In this document: positions 1-8,903 of the stretch, piece after piece
Position numbering within the stretch: the stretch's first letter is position 1
Layout: each line of letters starts with the position of its first letter
Assembly: GCA_963749875.1 (NCBI GenBank)
Contig: CAVVOX010000002.1
Coordinates: 62,001-126,000 of the forward strand
Length of the DNA stretch: 64,000 nt
Reading direction: 5' to 3'
From: JAHQVI01 sp963749875
GTDB lineage: Bacteria > Pseudomonadota > Alphaproteobacteria > Rhizobiales > Rhodomicrobiaceae
Translations under genes and position numbers: made by a program
Notes under the pieces: generated by a model
What the model saw: only the letters and a program-made list of their open reading frames with translations
Database searches by the model: none
Told to the model about the DNA's origin: nothing

Positions 1-116
1 TTCTGGATATCGCACCGCATTGGCATCATCCGGTTTACGGGTGGACGGCAAGCCAGTTGCTGAAGCGGCTGCGCTTTGCGGAAATGGGCCGCGTTTTAGA
101 ACCCGTAACGGTGTGA
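1..116 (+). CDS. 3' end of an unidentified protein (partial)
   Basis: An open frame enters from the left edge and stops at TGA 114-116, giving 37 readable residues beginning LDIAPHWHH and ending RVLEPVTV. The tail is Trp/His-rich, then basic. It lies on the same strand as rpoZ, 94 bases upstream. I do not recognise the family from this fragment, and it could also be a chance open frame, although its codon use looks coding. Confidence 0.4.
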   Translation, partial: LDIAPHWHHPVYGWTASQLLKRLRFAEMGRVLEPVTV

Positions 117-142
117 AAAGTTCCCGAGGCGGGTGCCGGATC

Positions 143-171
143 TTGCGTGAGCGAAAAAAAATCGCTACTTA
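143..171 (+). promoter_or_regulatory. candidate sigma-70 type promoter of rpoZ
   Basis: TTGCGT (143-148) and TACTTA (166-171) are separated by exactly 17 bases, with an A-rich spacer. Transcription would start near 178, and the rpoZ start codon at 211 is preceded by AGGAAA (197-202). This is pattern matching only. Alphaproteobacterial promoters are degenerate, so the call is tentative. Confidence 0.4.
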
Positions 172-210
172 AAGGGTGCGTTTCTCCGGACAAAACAGGA
201 AATTTGCCTC

Positions 211-618
211 ATGGCCCGTGTAACCGTCGAAGATTGCGTCGACAAAGTCTCAAACCGATTCGAGCTCGTGCTGCTCGCCGCCCACCGCGCGCGTTCCGTT
301 TCCGCCGGAGCGCCGATCACGGTCGAGCGCGAGAACGACAAGAATCCTGTCGTCGCTCTTCGGGAAATTGCCGAGCGCACGATTTCCGCCGAGGACATTA
401 AAGAAGATTTGATCCACTCGATGCAGCGTTATGTCGAAGTGGATGAGCCGGAGGCCGAGGCGGTTCCCATGCTGTCCGGTTCCGCGGATCGCCCGATTTT
501 CGGCCGTGACGACCAGTCGACCGATCTGGTCATCGATCGTATGAGCGAGGAAGAGCTTCTGCGCGGCCTGGAAAGAAGCATTCCGACCGATCAGCATCCG
601 AACAGCCGGTCGCGCTGA
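211..618 (+). CDS. rpoZ: DNA-directed RNA polymerase omega subunit
   Basis: This is the small omega subunit that helps fold and assemble the beta' subunit of RNA polymerase; in many bacteria it also contributes to the ppGpp binding site. The 135-residue product begins MARVTVEDC, the hallmark alphaproteobacterial omega start, followed by NRFELVLLAAHRAR. The C-terminal half is acidic and less conserved, as is usual in this class. The gene lies directly upstream of rsh, the usual rpoZ-spoT arrangement, which links the stringent-response enzyme with a polymerase subunit. An AGGAAA site 9 bases upstream supports the start at 211. Confidence 0.95.
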   Translation: MARVTVEDCVDKVSNRFELVLLAAHRARSVSAGAPITVERENDKNPVVALREIAERTISAEDIKEDLIHSMQRYVEVDEPEAEAVPMLSGSADRPIFGRDDQSTDLVIDRMSEEELLRGLERSIPTDQHPNSRSR

Positions 619-666
619 GCGCCATAGCCGGGCCGTTCCCGGCGAGAGGCGGGTGAGGGTCCCGTC

Positions 667-2890
667 ATGATGCGGCAATATGAGCTGGTCGAGAAAGTCC
701 AAAGCTACAATCCTTCCACGAACGAGGATTTGCTGAACCGCGCCTATGTCTATGCGATGAAGGCGCACGGCAGTCAGAAGCGCGCATCCGGCGATCCTTA
801 TTTCTCCCATCCGCTCGAAGTTGCCGCGATCCTCACCGATTACGGGCTCGACGACGCGACGATCGCGACGGCGCTTCTGCACGACGTCATCGAAGACACC
901 GACGCCACAAAGGCGGAGATCGTCGAGACCTTCGGGGACGAGATCGGCAGCGCTCGTCGATGGGCTGACCAAGATCGACAAGCTCAATCTGGTCAGCAAG
1001 CGCGCGGAGCAGGCCGAGAATTTCCGCAAGCTCCTCGTCGCCATTTCCAGCGACATCCGCGTGCTGCTCGTGAAGCTCGCCGACCGGCTGCACAATATGC
1101 GCACGCTGGAGCATATGAAGCCGGGAACCCGGCGGCGCATCGCGCAGGAGACGCTCGACATCTACGCGCCGCTGGCGGGCCGCATGGGCATCCAGGAGAT
1201 GAAGGACGAGTTGGAGGAGCTCGCTTTCAAATGGCTGCAGCCGGAGGCCTACAACATCCTCGTCGCCCAGCTCGCCCTACTGCGTCAGCGCAATAAGGAC
1301 AGCATCGAGGAAATCCGCTCAGCGCTCGAGGCCAAGCTGACCGAGTATGGCATTGCCGGCGAGGTGGTCGGGCGCGAAAAGAAGCCTTACTCCATCTGGC
1401 GGAAGATGGAGAACAAGCAGATTTCTCTGGAGCAACTCTCCGACATCTTTGGATTCCGCGTCATCGTCGAAAATGTCGAGGATTGCTACCGGGTTCTGGG
1501 CGCCGTTCATACGACCTGGCGGTCGGTTCCCGGCCGCTTCAAGGACTACATCTCCACGCCGAAATATAACAATTACCAGTCGGTTCATACGACCATTGTC
1601 GGCCCCAGCCATCAGCGCGTCGAGCTGCAGATCCGCACCAAGCTGATGGACGAAATCGCCGAATTCGGCGTCGCCGCCCATTCTCTCTACAAGGATGGCA
1701 TCATTTCGGTGAATGGCGAGTTGTCGGCAGAGAATTTGGAGCCGTATCAGTGGTTGCGCCGTCTAGTGGGCAATCTCCTCGAGGGCGACAATCCGGAGGA
1801 GTTTCTGGAGCACACCAAGCTGGAGCTGTTTCAGGACCAGGTCTTCTGCTTCACGCCGAAAGGCCGGCTCATCGCGCTGCCTCGCGGCTCCACGCCGATC
1901 GACTTCGCTTACGCCGTTCATACCAATATCGGCCATAGCTGCGTCGGCGCGAAGGTCAATGGCCGGCATATGCCGCTGACGACCGAGCTGCGCAATGGCG
2001 ACGAGGTTTTCGTCATCACCTCCGACGTGCAGACGCCGCCGCCGGCCTGGGAGAACATCGTCGTCACGGGCAAGGCCCGTTCGGCCATCCGGCGGGCAAC
2101 CCGCGAGGCGGTGCGCGCGCAATATTGCAATCTCGGCCGCGACATTCTGAAATCGGTCTTCGCCGAGCGCGAGAAGAGCTATTCGGACGACCTTGTGGGC
2201 CCGGTTCTGCATCGACTCTCTCAGAAATCCGTGGAAGACGTGGTGGCGCTGGTGGGACGCGGCGAGCTGACGGCGGCCGACGTCTTCAAGGCCGTCTTCC
2301 CGGACGAAGCCCTGCCCGAGCGGCCGAAGCGCAAAGCGATCAAGCGCTCGGATGAAGGCTGGTTCAACCTGCGCCGCGTCGCCAATCTGCGCTTCCGCTG
2401 GCCGGGCAGCGTGCCCGAGGCCCATACGGCGAACGGCGCCAACGGCATTCCGATCCGCGGGGCCAAGGGCGATCTGCCGATTACATTCGCCCCCGGCGGC
2501 GCCATTCCCGGCGAGCGGATCGTCGGCATTTTCGAGCCGGGCAAGGGCATTACGATCTTCCCGATTCACTCGCCGCTCCTGAAGGACCATTACGATCACA
2601 ATGACCGTTGGATCGATGTGACCTGGGACATTGACGAAGGCTCGCACGAACGCTTCCCGGCGCAGATCAAAGTGACCGCGGTCAACGAGCCCGGCTCGCT
2701 CGCCAAGATCGCCAGCATCATCGGCGACAAGGACGGCAATATCGATAGGCTGCAGATGATCGGCCGCCGCGAGGACTTCACCGACATGCTGATCGACCTC
2801 GAAGTGTGGGACGTGAAGCATCTGCGCGACATTCTGAACGGCCTGAGACACCTCTCAGCCGTCAATTCCGTCGAGCGGGTGCTGTCCTGA
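667..2890 (+). CDS. rsh: RelA/SpoT-type (p)ppGpp synthetase/hydrolase, split by a +1 frameshift
   Basis: This is the single bifunctional stringent-response enzyme of alphaproteobacteria. Reading 667-949 in the first frame and continuing in the next gives about 740 residues, the normal length. Domains in order are: HD hydrolase with LLHDVIEDT (H72, D73); synthetase with KDYISTPKYNNYQSVH near 290-308; TGS near 390-420; and a C-terminal ACT domain from about 665. The frame changes at GGC-A-GCG (base 949): dropping that A gives the expected EIGALVDGLTKID. As it stands, translation from 667 would stop at 1296 after the frame is lost inside the HD domain. The downstream part has no proper start of its own. 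A sequencing error is the simplest explanation, because loss of Rsh is usually costly. Start: ATG ATG CGG CAA, matching relatives. Confidence 0.9.
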
Positions 2891-3198
2891 GGCCTGGATC
2901 GGCTCAGGCGGAAACGTCCCCTGTCGATTGCGCTGATCACCTCTCCCGCGGGCGTCCTGCGAATCCCAGATACCCGTGTTTTCCGTCGTCCCGGAAGCCC
3001 GAAGGGCTGTCCGGGATCCACTCGCAGTTCGGCAAGCACTTTGCTGAGTCGTTAGGCGATTAGGCCCCGGCTCGGGGGCCGGGGCGACGCAGAATATGTG
3101 GCTTCGCAGAGATCTCCCCAGGGAGAGGGAGCTCCCGAGGGATTGAAATCCTCTCGCCATAGACGGTCGAAGTCCGGTCGCGTCCGTTCGCCCGATGA
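2891..3198. repeat. gene-free stretch with REP-like palindrome and GC hairpin
   Basis: This is the 308-base gap between convergent rsh and the DUF1772 gene. Bases 2987-3020 hold an imperfect palindrome, CCCGGAAGCCC-GAA-GGGCTGTCCGGG, of a type scattered through alphaproteobacterial intergenic DNA. Bases 3064-3085 form a strong GCCCCGG/CCGGGGC stem without a T tract. A purine-rich imperfect inverted repeat follows near 3112-3138. No coding frame with a plausible start was seen. Being between converging genes, the hairpins may act as 3' end structures for both. Confidence 0.55.
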
Positions 3199-3678
3199 TC
3201 AGACCAGGGCAAGGACGAAGAGCACTGCCGCGATGAGGCAGGCAACGGTGCGGACGTGGTTCCACATCGTCCAGCTCTTGACATAATCCTTCCAGACGCG
3301 CGCGCCCTCCTCGCTCAACGGGTCCACTTTCGCCAGCCGGTTGTTCCGCGGCGCGTTGAACACGATCGTCACCAGAAAGCAGCCGACCACATAGACGAGC
3401 CCGCCCCCCAAGGCATAGATCGCCCCGGCCTGCGGCCAATGGACGACGGCATTGACCCCCAGCGCCACGCTGACGAACGCCGTTCCCATGAAGAACAGCA
3501 TGAAGCCCAGATTGAGCACGGTCACGTTGATGTCCTGCATCGCGGCGATTCCCGCCGGCGTCGGGATGCGCTCCAGCGCTTTCATGATGAAATTCGAAAA
3601 AGCGAAGAAGACCCCGCCGATGATCGCGGAGCCCAGCGCGGCGAAGGCGGTGAGACCGGCGTAGATGGTTTCAGTCAA
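3199..3678 (-). CDS. DUF1772-family integral membrane protein
   Basis: The 159-residue protein has four hydrophobic segments (roughly 4-28, 55-78, 85-108 and 138-158). The pattern matches the DUF1772/anthrone-oxygenase-like family: FAFSNFIMKAL after the first helix, then NxxVLNxxFM, and a C-terminal WxxYVKSWTxWNHVR stretch. Family members are small membrane proteins, mostly of unknown function; some eukaryotic relatives oxidise anthrones, but that activity should not be assumed here. The start codon appears to be TTG at 3678, preceded by a GGGGGC run. It converges on rsh and is divergent from pyrE. Confidence 0.8.
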   Translation of the reverse strand: MTETIYAGLTAFAALGSAIIGGVFFAFSNFIMKALERIPTPAGIAAMQDINVTVLNLGFMLFFMGTAFVSVALGVNAVVHWPQAGAIYALGGGLVYVVGCFLVTIVFNAPRNNRLAKVDPLSEEGARVWKDYVKSWTMWNHVRTVACLIAAVLFVLALV

Positions 3679-3821
3679 GATTTGCCCCCAATACCTTTTT
3701 GCCGGTCTTCATAAAACAAGGCTCGCTGAATTGGAATTGCCTGATGGTCCGAGACCGATATTACGTGGAGTGGCTCGAAAACCGGTTCCCACGCCTCCCA
3801 ACCCGCGATAAAACCCCTCCC

Positions 3822-4406
3822 ATGAACGATGAAGACGTGATCCAGGAATTCCGCGCGGCGGGCGCGCTCTTGACGGGGCATTTCATTCTGACCTCGGGCC
3901 TGCACAGCAGCACCTATCTGCAATGCGCGCGGGTGATGATGGACGCGCGGCGGGGCGAGCGGCTCTGCGCGGCGCTGGTCGGGAAGTTGCGGGCGAATGG
4001 CGCCGGGCCGTTCGATCTGGTGGCCTCGCCGGCGATGGGCGGGGTCGTGGTCGGCTATGAGATGGGCCGGCAGCTCGGCGTGCCGGCGATCTTCTTCGAG
4101 CGGGTGGACGGGCAGTTCCAGCTCCGGCGCGGCTTCTCCATCGAGCCGGGCGCGCGCGCGCTGATGATGGAGGATGTGATCACGACGGGCCTCTCCTCCC
4201 GCGAATGCATCGCGGCGATCGCGGCGGAGGGCGGCGAGCCGGCGGCGGCTGGCTGTCTGGTCGACCGTTCGGGCGGCGAAGCCGATCTTGGCCTGCCGCT
4301 GACGGCGCTGATCACGCTCGACATTCGCAACTATCCGGAGGATGCTATCCCTCCGGAGCTTGCGGCCATCCCGGCGATCAAACCGGGCAGCCGCGGTCTC
4401 AAATAG
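3822..4406 (+). CDS. pyrE: Orotate phosphoribosyltransferase
   Basis: Transfers the ribose-5-phosphate moiety of PRPP to orotate, giving OMP, the fifth step of pyrimidine synthesis in the cytosol. The PRPP-binding motif appears as ALMMEDVITTG (about residues 113-124); the front of the protein reads GALLTGHFILTSGLHSSTY and then VASPAMGGVVVGYEMGRQL, both typical of PyrE. I chose ATG 3822 (MNDEDVIQEF), giving 194 residues, the usual length. The open frame extends back to 3699, but that part reads unlike PyrE. It is followed 21 bases later by an acyl-CoA synthetase gene. Confidence 0.93.
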   Translation: MNDEDVIQEFRAAGALLTGHFILTSGLHSSTYLQCARVMMDARRGERLCAALVGKLRANGAGPFDLVASPAMGGVVVGYEMGRQLGVPAIFFERVDGQFQLRRGFSIEPGARALMMEDVITTGLSSRECIAAIAAEGGEPAAAGCLVDRSGGEADLGLPLTALITLDIRNYPEDAIPPELAAIPAIKPGSRGLK

Positions 4407-4427
4407 CCGCTGACCAGCGAGGTTGTC

Positions 4428-6059
4428 ATGCTGCCCCGCGCATCGACCTATGAGGATCTCTGCGCGCGGTTCCGCTGGGAGATCCCCGAATTCTACAATA
4501 TCGGCGTCGATGTCTGCGACCGCTGGGCGGATGCCGAGCCCGATCGCCTCGCCGTGATCGACGCGCGCGAGGATGGCGACCGGCATTTCGCCTTTGGCGA
4601 ATTGCGCGCCCTGTCGAACCAGGTGGCGAATTTGCTGCGTTCCGAAGGCATCGGGCGCGGTGACCGGGTCGGCATTCTTCTGCCGCAGACGCCGGAGACG
4701 GCTTATGGCCATATTGCGGTCTACAAGCTCGGCGCGATTGCCATACCGCTTTTCACCTTGTTCGGCGTCGAGGCGCTGGAGCACCGGCTCGCCAATTCGG
4801 GCGCCGCCGCCGTCATCACCAATGCGGAAGGCGCGGCCAAGCTCGCCGGCCTGCGCGACAGCCTGCCAGCGCTGAAACGGGTGCTGAGCATTGACGGCGA
4901 AATGCACGGCGCGCTGGATTTTCATGCGCTGCGCGCGAAGCAGTCGCAGGCGTTCGAGCCGGCACCGACGCGCGCTGACGATCCGGCGCTGATCATCTAC
5001 ACCTCCGGCACGACCGGCCTGCCGAAAGGCGCGCTGCACGCCCATCGCGTGTTGCTCGGCCATCTGCCGGGCGTCGAGATGAGCCACGACTTTCTGCCGC
5101 AGCCGGGCGACCGGATCTGGACGCCGGCCGACTGGGCCTGGATCGGCGGACTGCTCGATGTGCTGATGCCGGCGCTGCATCACGGCGTGCCGGTGATCGC
5201 CAAGCGCTTCGAGAAATTCACCGGCGAGGCCGCCTTCGCGCTGATCCGCAAATATGGCATCCGCAACGCCTTTCTGCCGCCAACCGCCTTGAAAATGATG
5301 CGCGCCGCTTCCGATCCGGCGCTGGGGCGGCAGGTGGAGATACGCAGCGTCGCCAGCGGCGGCGAGACGCTCGGCGCGGAGCTGCTCGACTGGGGCCGCA
5401 AGGTCCTCGGCGTGACGATCAACGAGTTCTACGGCCAGACCGAATGCAACATGATCGTTTCCTCATGCGCCGCGATCATGGAGGCCGTCCCCGGCGTGAT
5501 GGGCTGCCCGGTGCCCGGCCATGCGCTTGCGGTGATCGACGAAAGCGGCGTGCCGCTGCCGGAAGGCGCGCGGGGCATGATCGCGGTGAAACGGCCCGAT
5601 CCGGTGATGTTCCTGCAATATTGGGCGAATGAGGAGGCGACGCGCCAGAAATTCGTCGGCGACTGGCTCGTGACTGGCGATCAGGGCGTGCGCGAGGCCG
5701 GCGGACGCATTCGGTTCATCGGCCGCGACGATGATATTATCAGCTCCGCCGGCTACAGGATCGGTCCTGGCGAAATCGAGGACTGCCTGATGCGCCATCC
5801 AGCGGTCGAAATGGCGGCGGCGGTCGGCAAGCCGGACGCGGTGCGAGGCGAGATCGTCAAGGCCTATGTCGTGCTCAAACAGGGGCGGACGGAAAGCGAC
5901 GGTCTCGCCCGCGAATTGGCCGAGCATGTCAAAGCCCGCCTGGCGGCGCACGAATATCCGCGTGAGGTCGCCTTTGTCGACGCCCTACCGCTGACGACGA
6001 CGGGCAAGATCATCCGCCGCGAGCTCAGAGATCGGGCCAGGCGAGAGGCGGATGACTGA
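4428..6059 (+). CDS. AMP-forming acyl-CoA synthetase (acetyl/medium-chain type)
   Basis: This 543-residue member of the ANL adenylate-forming superfamily activates a carboxylic acid with ATP to an acyl-AMP and then an acyl-CoA. Visible motifs are the P-loop-like YTSGTTGLPKGALHAHR (about 190-206), the A5-type NEFYGQTECN (about 335), the hinge region GDWLVTGDQG…RIRFIGRDDDIISSAG, and the C-terminal catalytic lysine in TTTGKIIRREL near 525. The sequence is closest in style to acetyl-CoA synthetase-like and AcsM/medium-chain enzymes; the substrate cannot be read from sequence. It follows pyrE closely, and its 3' end overlaps the GNAT start by 8 bases, so the three may be cotranscribed. Confidence 0.88.
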   Translation: MLPRASTYEDLCARFRWEIPEFYNIGVDVCDRWADAEPDRLAVIDAREDGDRHFAFGELRALSNQVANLLRSEGIGRGDRVGILLPQTPETAYGHIAVYKLGAIAIPLFTLFGVEALEHRLANSGAAAVITNAEGAAKLAGLRDSLPALKRVLSIDGEMHGALDFHALRAKQSQAFEPAPTRADDPALIIYTSGTTGLPKGALHAHRVLLGHLPGVEMSHDFLPQPGDRIWTPADWAWIGGLLDVLMPALHHGVPVIAKRFEKFTGEAAFALIRKYGIRNAFLPPTALKMMRAASDPALGRQVEIRSVASGGETLGAELLDWGRKVLGVTINEFYGQTECNMIVSSCAAIMEAVPGVMGCPVPGHALAVIDESGVPLPEGARGMIAVKRPDPVMFLQYWANEEATRQKFVGDWLVTGDQGVREAGGRIRFIGRDDDIISSAGYRIGPGEIEDCLMRHPAVEMAAAVGKPDAVRGEIVKAYVVLKQGRTESDGLARELAEHVKARLAAHEYPREVAFVDALPLTTTGKIIRRELRDRARREADD

Positions 6060-6277
6060 AATCATCATTCGTCCGGAACGCCCGGCCGATGAAGAGACGA
6101 TTGCGCGGCTTAACCGGGAAGCCTTCGATGGCCCCGGCGAAGCGGAGCTTGTCGAGCGTCTGTGGCGGGCCGGCCTTGTGGCCGTGTCATTGATTGCCGA
6201 AGAGGACGGCGAAATCCTCGGCCATCTTCTTCTAAGCCGGCTGAAAGCTGAAATTGGCGGCGAACCCATCAAGGCCC

Positions 6278-6381
6278 TAGCGCAACGCGCGTCCGAATGG
6301 ACGCGGACAGTTGCGCTAACCTTTTGAAATAGATCAACTTGACCTCGTTCAAGTGATTCCACTCGAACGAGGGTTGATCTA
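6278..6381 (+). mobile_element. TA-bounded twin-hairpin MITE-like element, copy 1
   Basis: This 104-base element lies inside the GNAT gene and has TA at each end, one of them a target duplication. Hairpin I is TAGCGCAAC … GTTGCGCTA with an inner GTCC/GGAC pair. An A/T-rich linker (ACCTTTTGAAA) follows, then hairpin II, TAGATCAAC … CCTCGTTCAAGTG with its right arm CACTCGAACGAGG … GTTGATCTA. It lacks the inner CCCCGCGAAGGCGGGG block present in copies 2, 3 and 5. Net insertion is 102 bases, a multiple of three, but it brings an in-frame TGA. Confidence 0.88.
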
Positions 6382-6595
6382 GCGCTCGCGCCCATGGCGG
6401 TCACGCCGGCCCGTCAGTGTCGGGGGATCGGCTCGGCGCTTGTGGAGGCAAGCATCGACGCGGCCCGCGAAATCGGCGCGGACGCGATCCTCGTCCTCGG
6501 CCACAAGCATTTCTATCCGCGTTTCGGATTTTCCTCGCAAAAGGGCGCGATATTCGACAACCCCTTCAATAGCGATGCTTTCATGGCGCTGGAAC

Positions 6596-6720
6596 TAGCG
6601 CAACGCGCGTCCAAACATGTCCCCGCGAAGGCGGGGATGGACGGGGGGAACAGTTGCGCTCGTCTTTTGAAATAGATCAACCCTCGTTCAAGCGATTCCA
6701 CTTGAACGAGGGTTGATCTA
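6596..6720 (+). mobile_element. TA-bounded twin-hairpin MITE-like element, copy 2
   Basis: This 125-base copy is inserted near the 3' end of the same GNAT gene. Hairpin I carries an internal CCCCGC-GAAG-GCGGGG stem. Hairpin II is a perfect 18-base stem, GATCAACCCTCGTTCAAG, with its exact complement before the final TA. Net insertion of 123 bases preserves frame and adds an alternative C-terminal tail that runs to the stop at 6675. Confidence 0.88.
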
Positions 6721-7018
6721 GGCTCTGATGCGTTGTGTTATAGGTAGGGATCGGTCACTTATCCGCCGGCCTTCGGTCTTGAGGATGCCAATGAATTGCC
6801 TCGAAGCGCGCACGAACCGTCGTGATTCGCGCTCATTTTTCGTTCACTATCGACTTGTCAGATTACGGGGGGAAAAGCGTAATTGACACAGGAATTTTTG
6901 CGGTGCACATCAGGGCGATCTGGCGGAAGCGCACCCCGGCCATGACATTCGCTCGCCGAAAGATTTTGAAACCTTGGGTTGTATTTGCTAGCGTCGCCGG
7001 TGGCCCGAAGGAACTGCA

Positions 7019-7615
7019 ATGGTTTTTAAGCGTGGGAAAGCTGCCGGCTTTGGCGAGCGTATAAGGCTGTTGGTTTGGCCGCGTCGGAGTTGGACCCGGT
7101 CAAGCCGGTATATTCTCCTGCGTCTCAGACGTTTGCCGTCCTCGCCGCACAGAATCGCGGTCGGGGCCGCCGCGGGCGTGTTTGCGATCTTCACGCCATT
7201 TCTCGGCGCCCAGCTTTTGATTGCGGGTGTGCTCGCCTGGCTGATGCGCGGAAGCATCCTGGCGTCGTTCCTTGCATCGTTCCTCGGCAATCCGCTCACC
7301 TATCCGGTCATCTGGTTCTCGACCTTCAATCTGGGCAATGTGTTGCTGGGGGCTACGGCATCCGGCAGACTCGTGGATCTGCGCGCACGCGCCGGCCTGC
7401 TTTGGCACAGTATCGTCCACGGCTCGCTCAGCGCTGTCATCGATGCTCTGGAGAGCATCTGGCCGATCCTGAAGCCGATGGTCGTCGGCTCGCTGCCCCT
7501 GGGCATCTTTGCGGCGTGCCTGACCTATGTCGGCGTAAGGCGCATAATCAGTTCGGCTTATCCGCGCAAACGTGGCCGGCCGAATTTGCGGACCGCCCAT
7601 CAGATCGGAAGCTGA
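7019..7615 (+). CDS. DUF2062 domain membrane protein
   Basis: The 198-residue product begins with a basic, Arg-rich segment (about 1-45), then reads SPHRIAVGAAAGVFAIFTPF, the family signature, followed by hydrophobic segments near 48-75, 82-110 and 155-178. DUF2062 proteins are small inner-membrane proteins of unknown function. In alphaproteobacteria they are often encoded next to pdxJ, as here (6-base gap). ATG 7019 (MVFKRGK) gives the expected length. The 270 bases upstream, after the GNAT remnant, contain no convincing gene and probably hold the promoter of this operon. Confidence 0.82.
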   Translation: MVFKRGKAAGFGERIRLLVWPRRSWTRSSRYILLRLRRLPSSPHRIAVGAAAGVFAIFTPFLGAQLLIAGVLAWLMRGSILASFLASFLGNPLTYPVIWFSTFNLGNVLLGATASGRLVDLRARAGLLWHSIVHGSLSAVIDALESIWPILKPMVVGSLPLGIFAACLTYVGVRRIISSAYPRKRGRPNLRTAHQIGS

Positions 7616-7621
7616 CTTGCA

Positions 7622-8374
7622 ATGCGTCCCTTGCGTCTTGGCGTCAATATCGATCACGTCGCAACAATTCGAAATGCGCGCGGGGGCGATCATCCCGATA
7701 CGCTGCGCGCGGCGGAATTGGCCATCGAAGCCGGAGCTGACGGCATCACCGCGCATTTGCGCGAGGATCGCCGGCATATTCGCGATGAGGATATCGCCCG
7801 CCTCAAGGAGACGATCGCGCGGCCGCTCAATCTGGAAATGGCCGCGACCGATGAAATGCTGGCTATCGCGCTGAAGACGCGCCCCAACGCCTGCTGTCTC
7901 GTGCCGGAGCGCCGCCAGGAGTTGACGACGGAGGGCGGGCTGGATGTGCGCGCCCTTGGAAACAGTCTTACCGATTATGTGGCGAAGCTCCGTGAGGCCG
8001 GCATCCGCGTTTCGCTTTTCATTGGCGCCGATACCCCCCAGATCGAGGCGGCCAGCCATGTACGGGCCGATATCGTCGAATTGCACGCCGGAGCTTATTG
8101 CGAAGCGATGATCGAGGGCGACGAGAAACGCACGCAATCCGAATTGGCCCGGCTTGTGAAAGCCGCAGAACTTGCCGATAATATCGGCTTGGAAGTCCAT
8201 GCTGGACACGGATTGACCTTCGATTCGGTCGGGCCGGTCGCTGCCATACCGGAAATCGTCGAGCTGAATATTGGCCATTTCCTGGTTGGAGAGGCGGTGT
8301 TCGTCGGGCTTGGCGAGGCGGTCAAGCGCATGAAGGCCATGATGCAAGGCGCCCGCAGCGGAGCGCCGAGCTGA
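7622..8374 (+). CDS. pdxJ: Pyridoxine 5'-phosphate synthase
   Basis: Condenses 1-deoxy-D-xylulose 5-phosphate with 3-amino-2-oxopropyl phosphate (3-phosphohydroxy-1-aminoacetone), the ring-closing step of DXP-dependent vitamin B6 synthesis. The 250-residue TIM-barrel protein shows GVNIDHVATIRNARGG (7-22), EAGADGITAHLREDRRHI, and the C-terminal VHAGHGL and ELNIGHFLVGEAVFVGL blocks, all canonical. It sits directly after DUF2062 and 19 bases before acpS, the standard alphaproteobacterial pdxJ-acpS-lepB-rnc-era order. Confidence 0.96.
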   Translation: MRPLRLGVNIDHVATIRNARGGDHPDTLRAAELAIEAGADGITAHLREDRRHIRDEDIARLKETIARPLNLEMAATDEMLAIALKTRPNACCLVPERRQELTTEGGLDVRALGNSLTDYVAKLREAGIRVSLFIGADTPQIEAASHVRADIVELHAGAYCEAMIEGDEKRTQSELARLVKAAELADNIGLEVHAGHGLTFDSVGPVAAIPEIVELNIGHFLVGEAVFVGLGEAVKRMKAMMQGARSGAPS

Positions 8375-8393
8375 GAGAGCGGGTAAGCCTGGA

Positions 8394-8798
8394 ATGATTA
8401 TCGGCCTCGGCACGGACAGCGTCGATATCCGCCGGGTCGAGCGGACCATCGAGCGCTATGGCGAGCGTTTCCTGGCGCGGATATTCACCGATATCGAGCG
8501 GCAGAAGTCCGACCGCCGGCGGCTGCGCGCGGCATCTTATGCAAAGCGCTTCGCCGCCAAGGAGGCCTGCGCCAAAGCGCTGGGCACCGGGCTCAGCCAG
8601 GGCGTATTCTGGCGGGACATGGGCGTCGTCAATCTGGCGTCCGGCAAGCCGACCATGCAGCTGACCGGCGGCGCGGCAACGCGGCTTCAGGCGCTTATCC
8701 CTAGAGGGTGCACGGCGCAGATCGACCTGACGATCACCGATGACTTCCCCGTCGCCCAGGCGATCGTCATCATTTCGGCCGTACCGGAAATACGATAG
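8394..8798 (+). CDS. acpS: Holo-[acyl-carrier-protein] synthase
   Basis: Transfers 4'-phosphopantetheine from CoA to the serine of apo-ACP, activating fatty-acid synthesis. The 134-residue protein has the AcpS signatures IIGLGTDSVDIRRVE at the N terminus (Asp 8 type metal ligand) and KRFAAKEACAKALGTG, with the Mg-binding glutamate in the second. Length is normal for the AcpS class of trimeric transferases. It stands between pdxJ and lepB. Confidence 0.95.
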   Translation: MIIGLGTDSVDIRRVERTIERYGERFLARIFTDIERQKSDRRRLRAASYAKRFAAKEACAKALGTGLSQGVFWRDMGVVNLASGKPTMQLTGGAATRLQALIPRGCTAQIDLTITDDFPVAQAIVIISAVPEIR

Positions 8799-8903
8799 GC
8801 GGATTTGTTCAATTCGGCCCGTCTTGACGCGGTCTTATTTGCCTTTGCGGCCCATTGCTATTATTTGAGCGGGAGCGACGGTCTTGAAGCAGGAAGAGAG
8901 CTG

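Larger units (their letters stand above)
6052..6747 (+). pseudogene. GNAT N-acetyltransferase interrupted twice by a palindromic element
   Basis: The first fragment (from ATG 6052) reads TEIIIRPERPADEETIARLN and continues to EPIKAL. The second (6382-6595) begins ALAPMAVTP and carries the acetyl-CoA loop QCRGIGSALVEASI and the YPRFGFSS block. Between them lies repeat copy 1 (6278-6381), with copy 2 (6596-6720) after MALEL. Collapsing each copy to one TA restores a single frame: EPIKALALAPMAVTP in the middle, then LELGSDALCYR and TAG at 6747. The rebuilt protein is about 156 residues, and the join matches the usual ALGLAPMAV-type sequence of YhbS-like acetyltransferases. As found, translation stops inside copy 1 at 6327, before the catalytic core, so the gene is probably dead. 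Its original substrate is unknown. Confidence 0.85.

Noticed and set aside
940..960. Programmed frameshifting in rsh and the other four shifted genes
   Set aside because: The five sites share no slippery heptamer, stop-codon context or downstream structure, so independent errors or mutations are more likely.
6822..7064. 80-codon frame before the DUF2062 gene
   Set aside because: Overlaps the real gene out of frame, has no ribosome site and no recognisable sequence.
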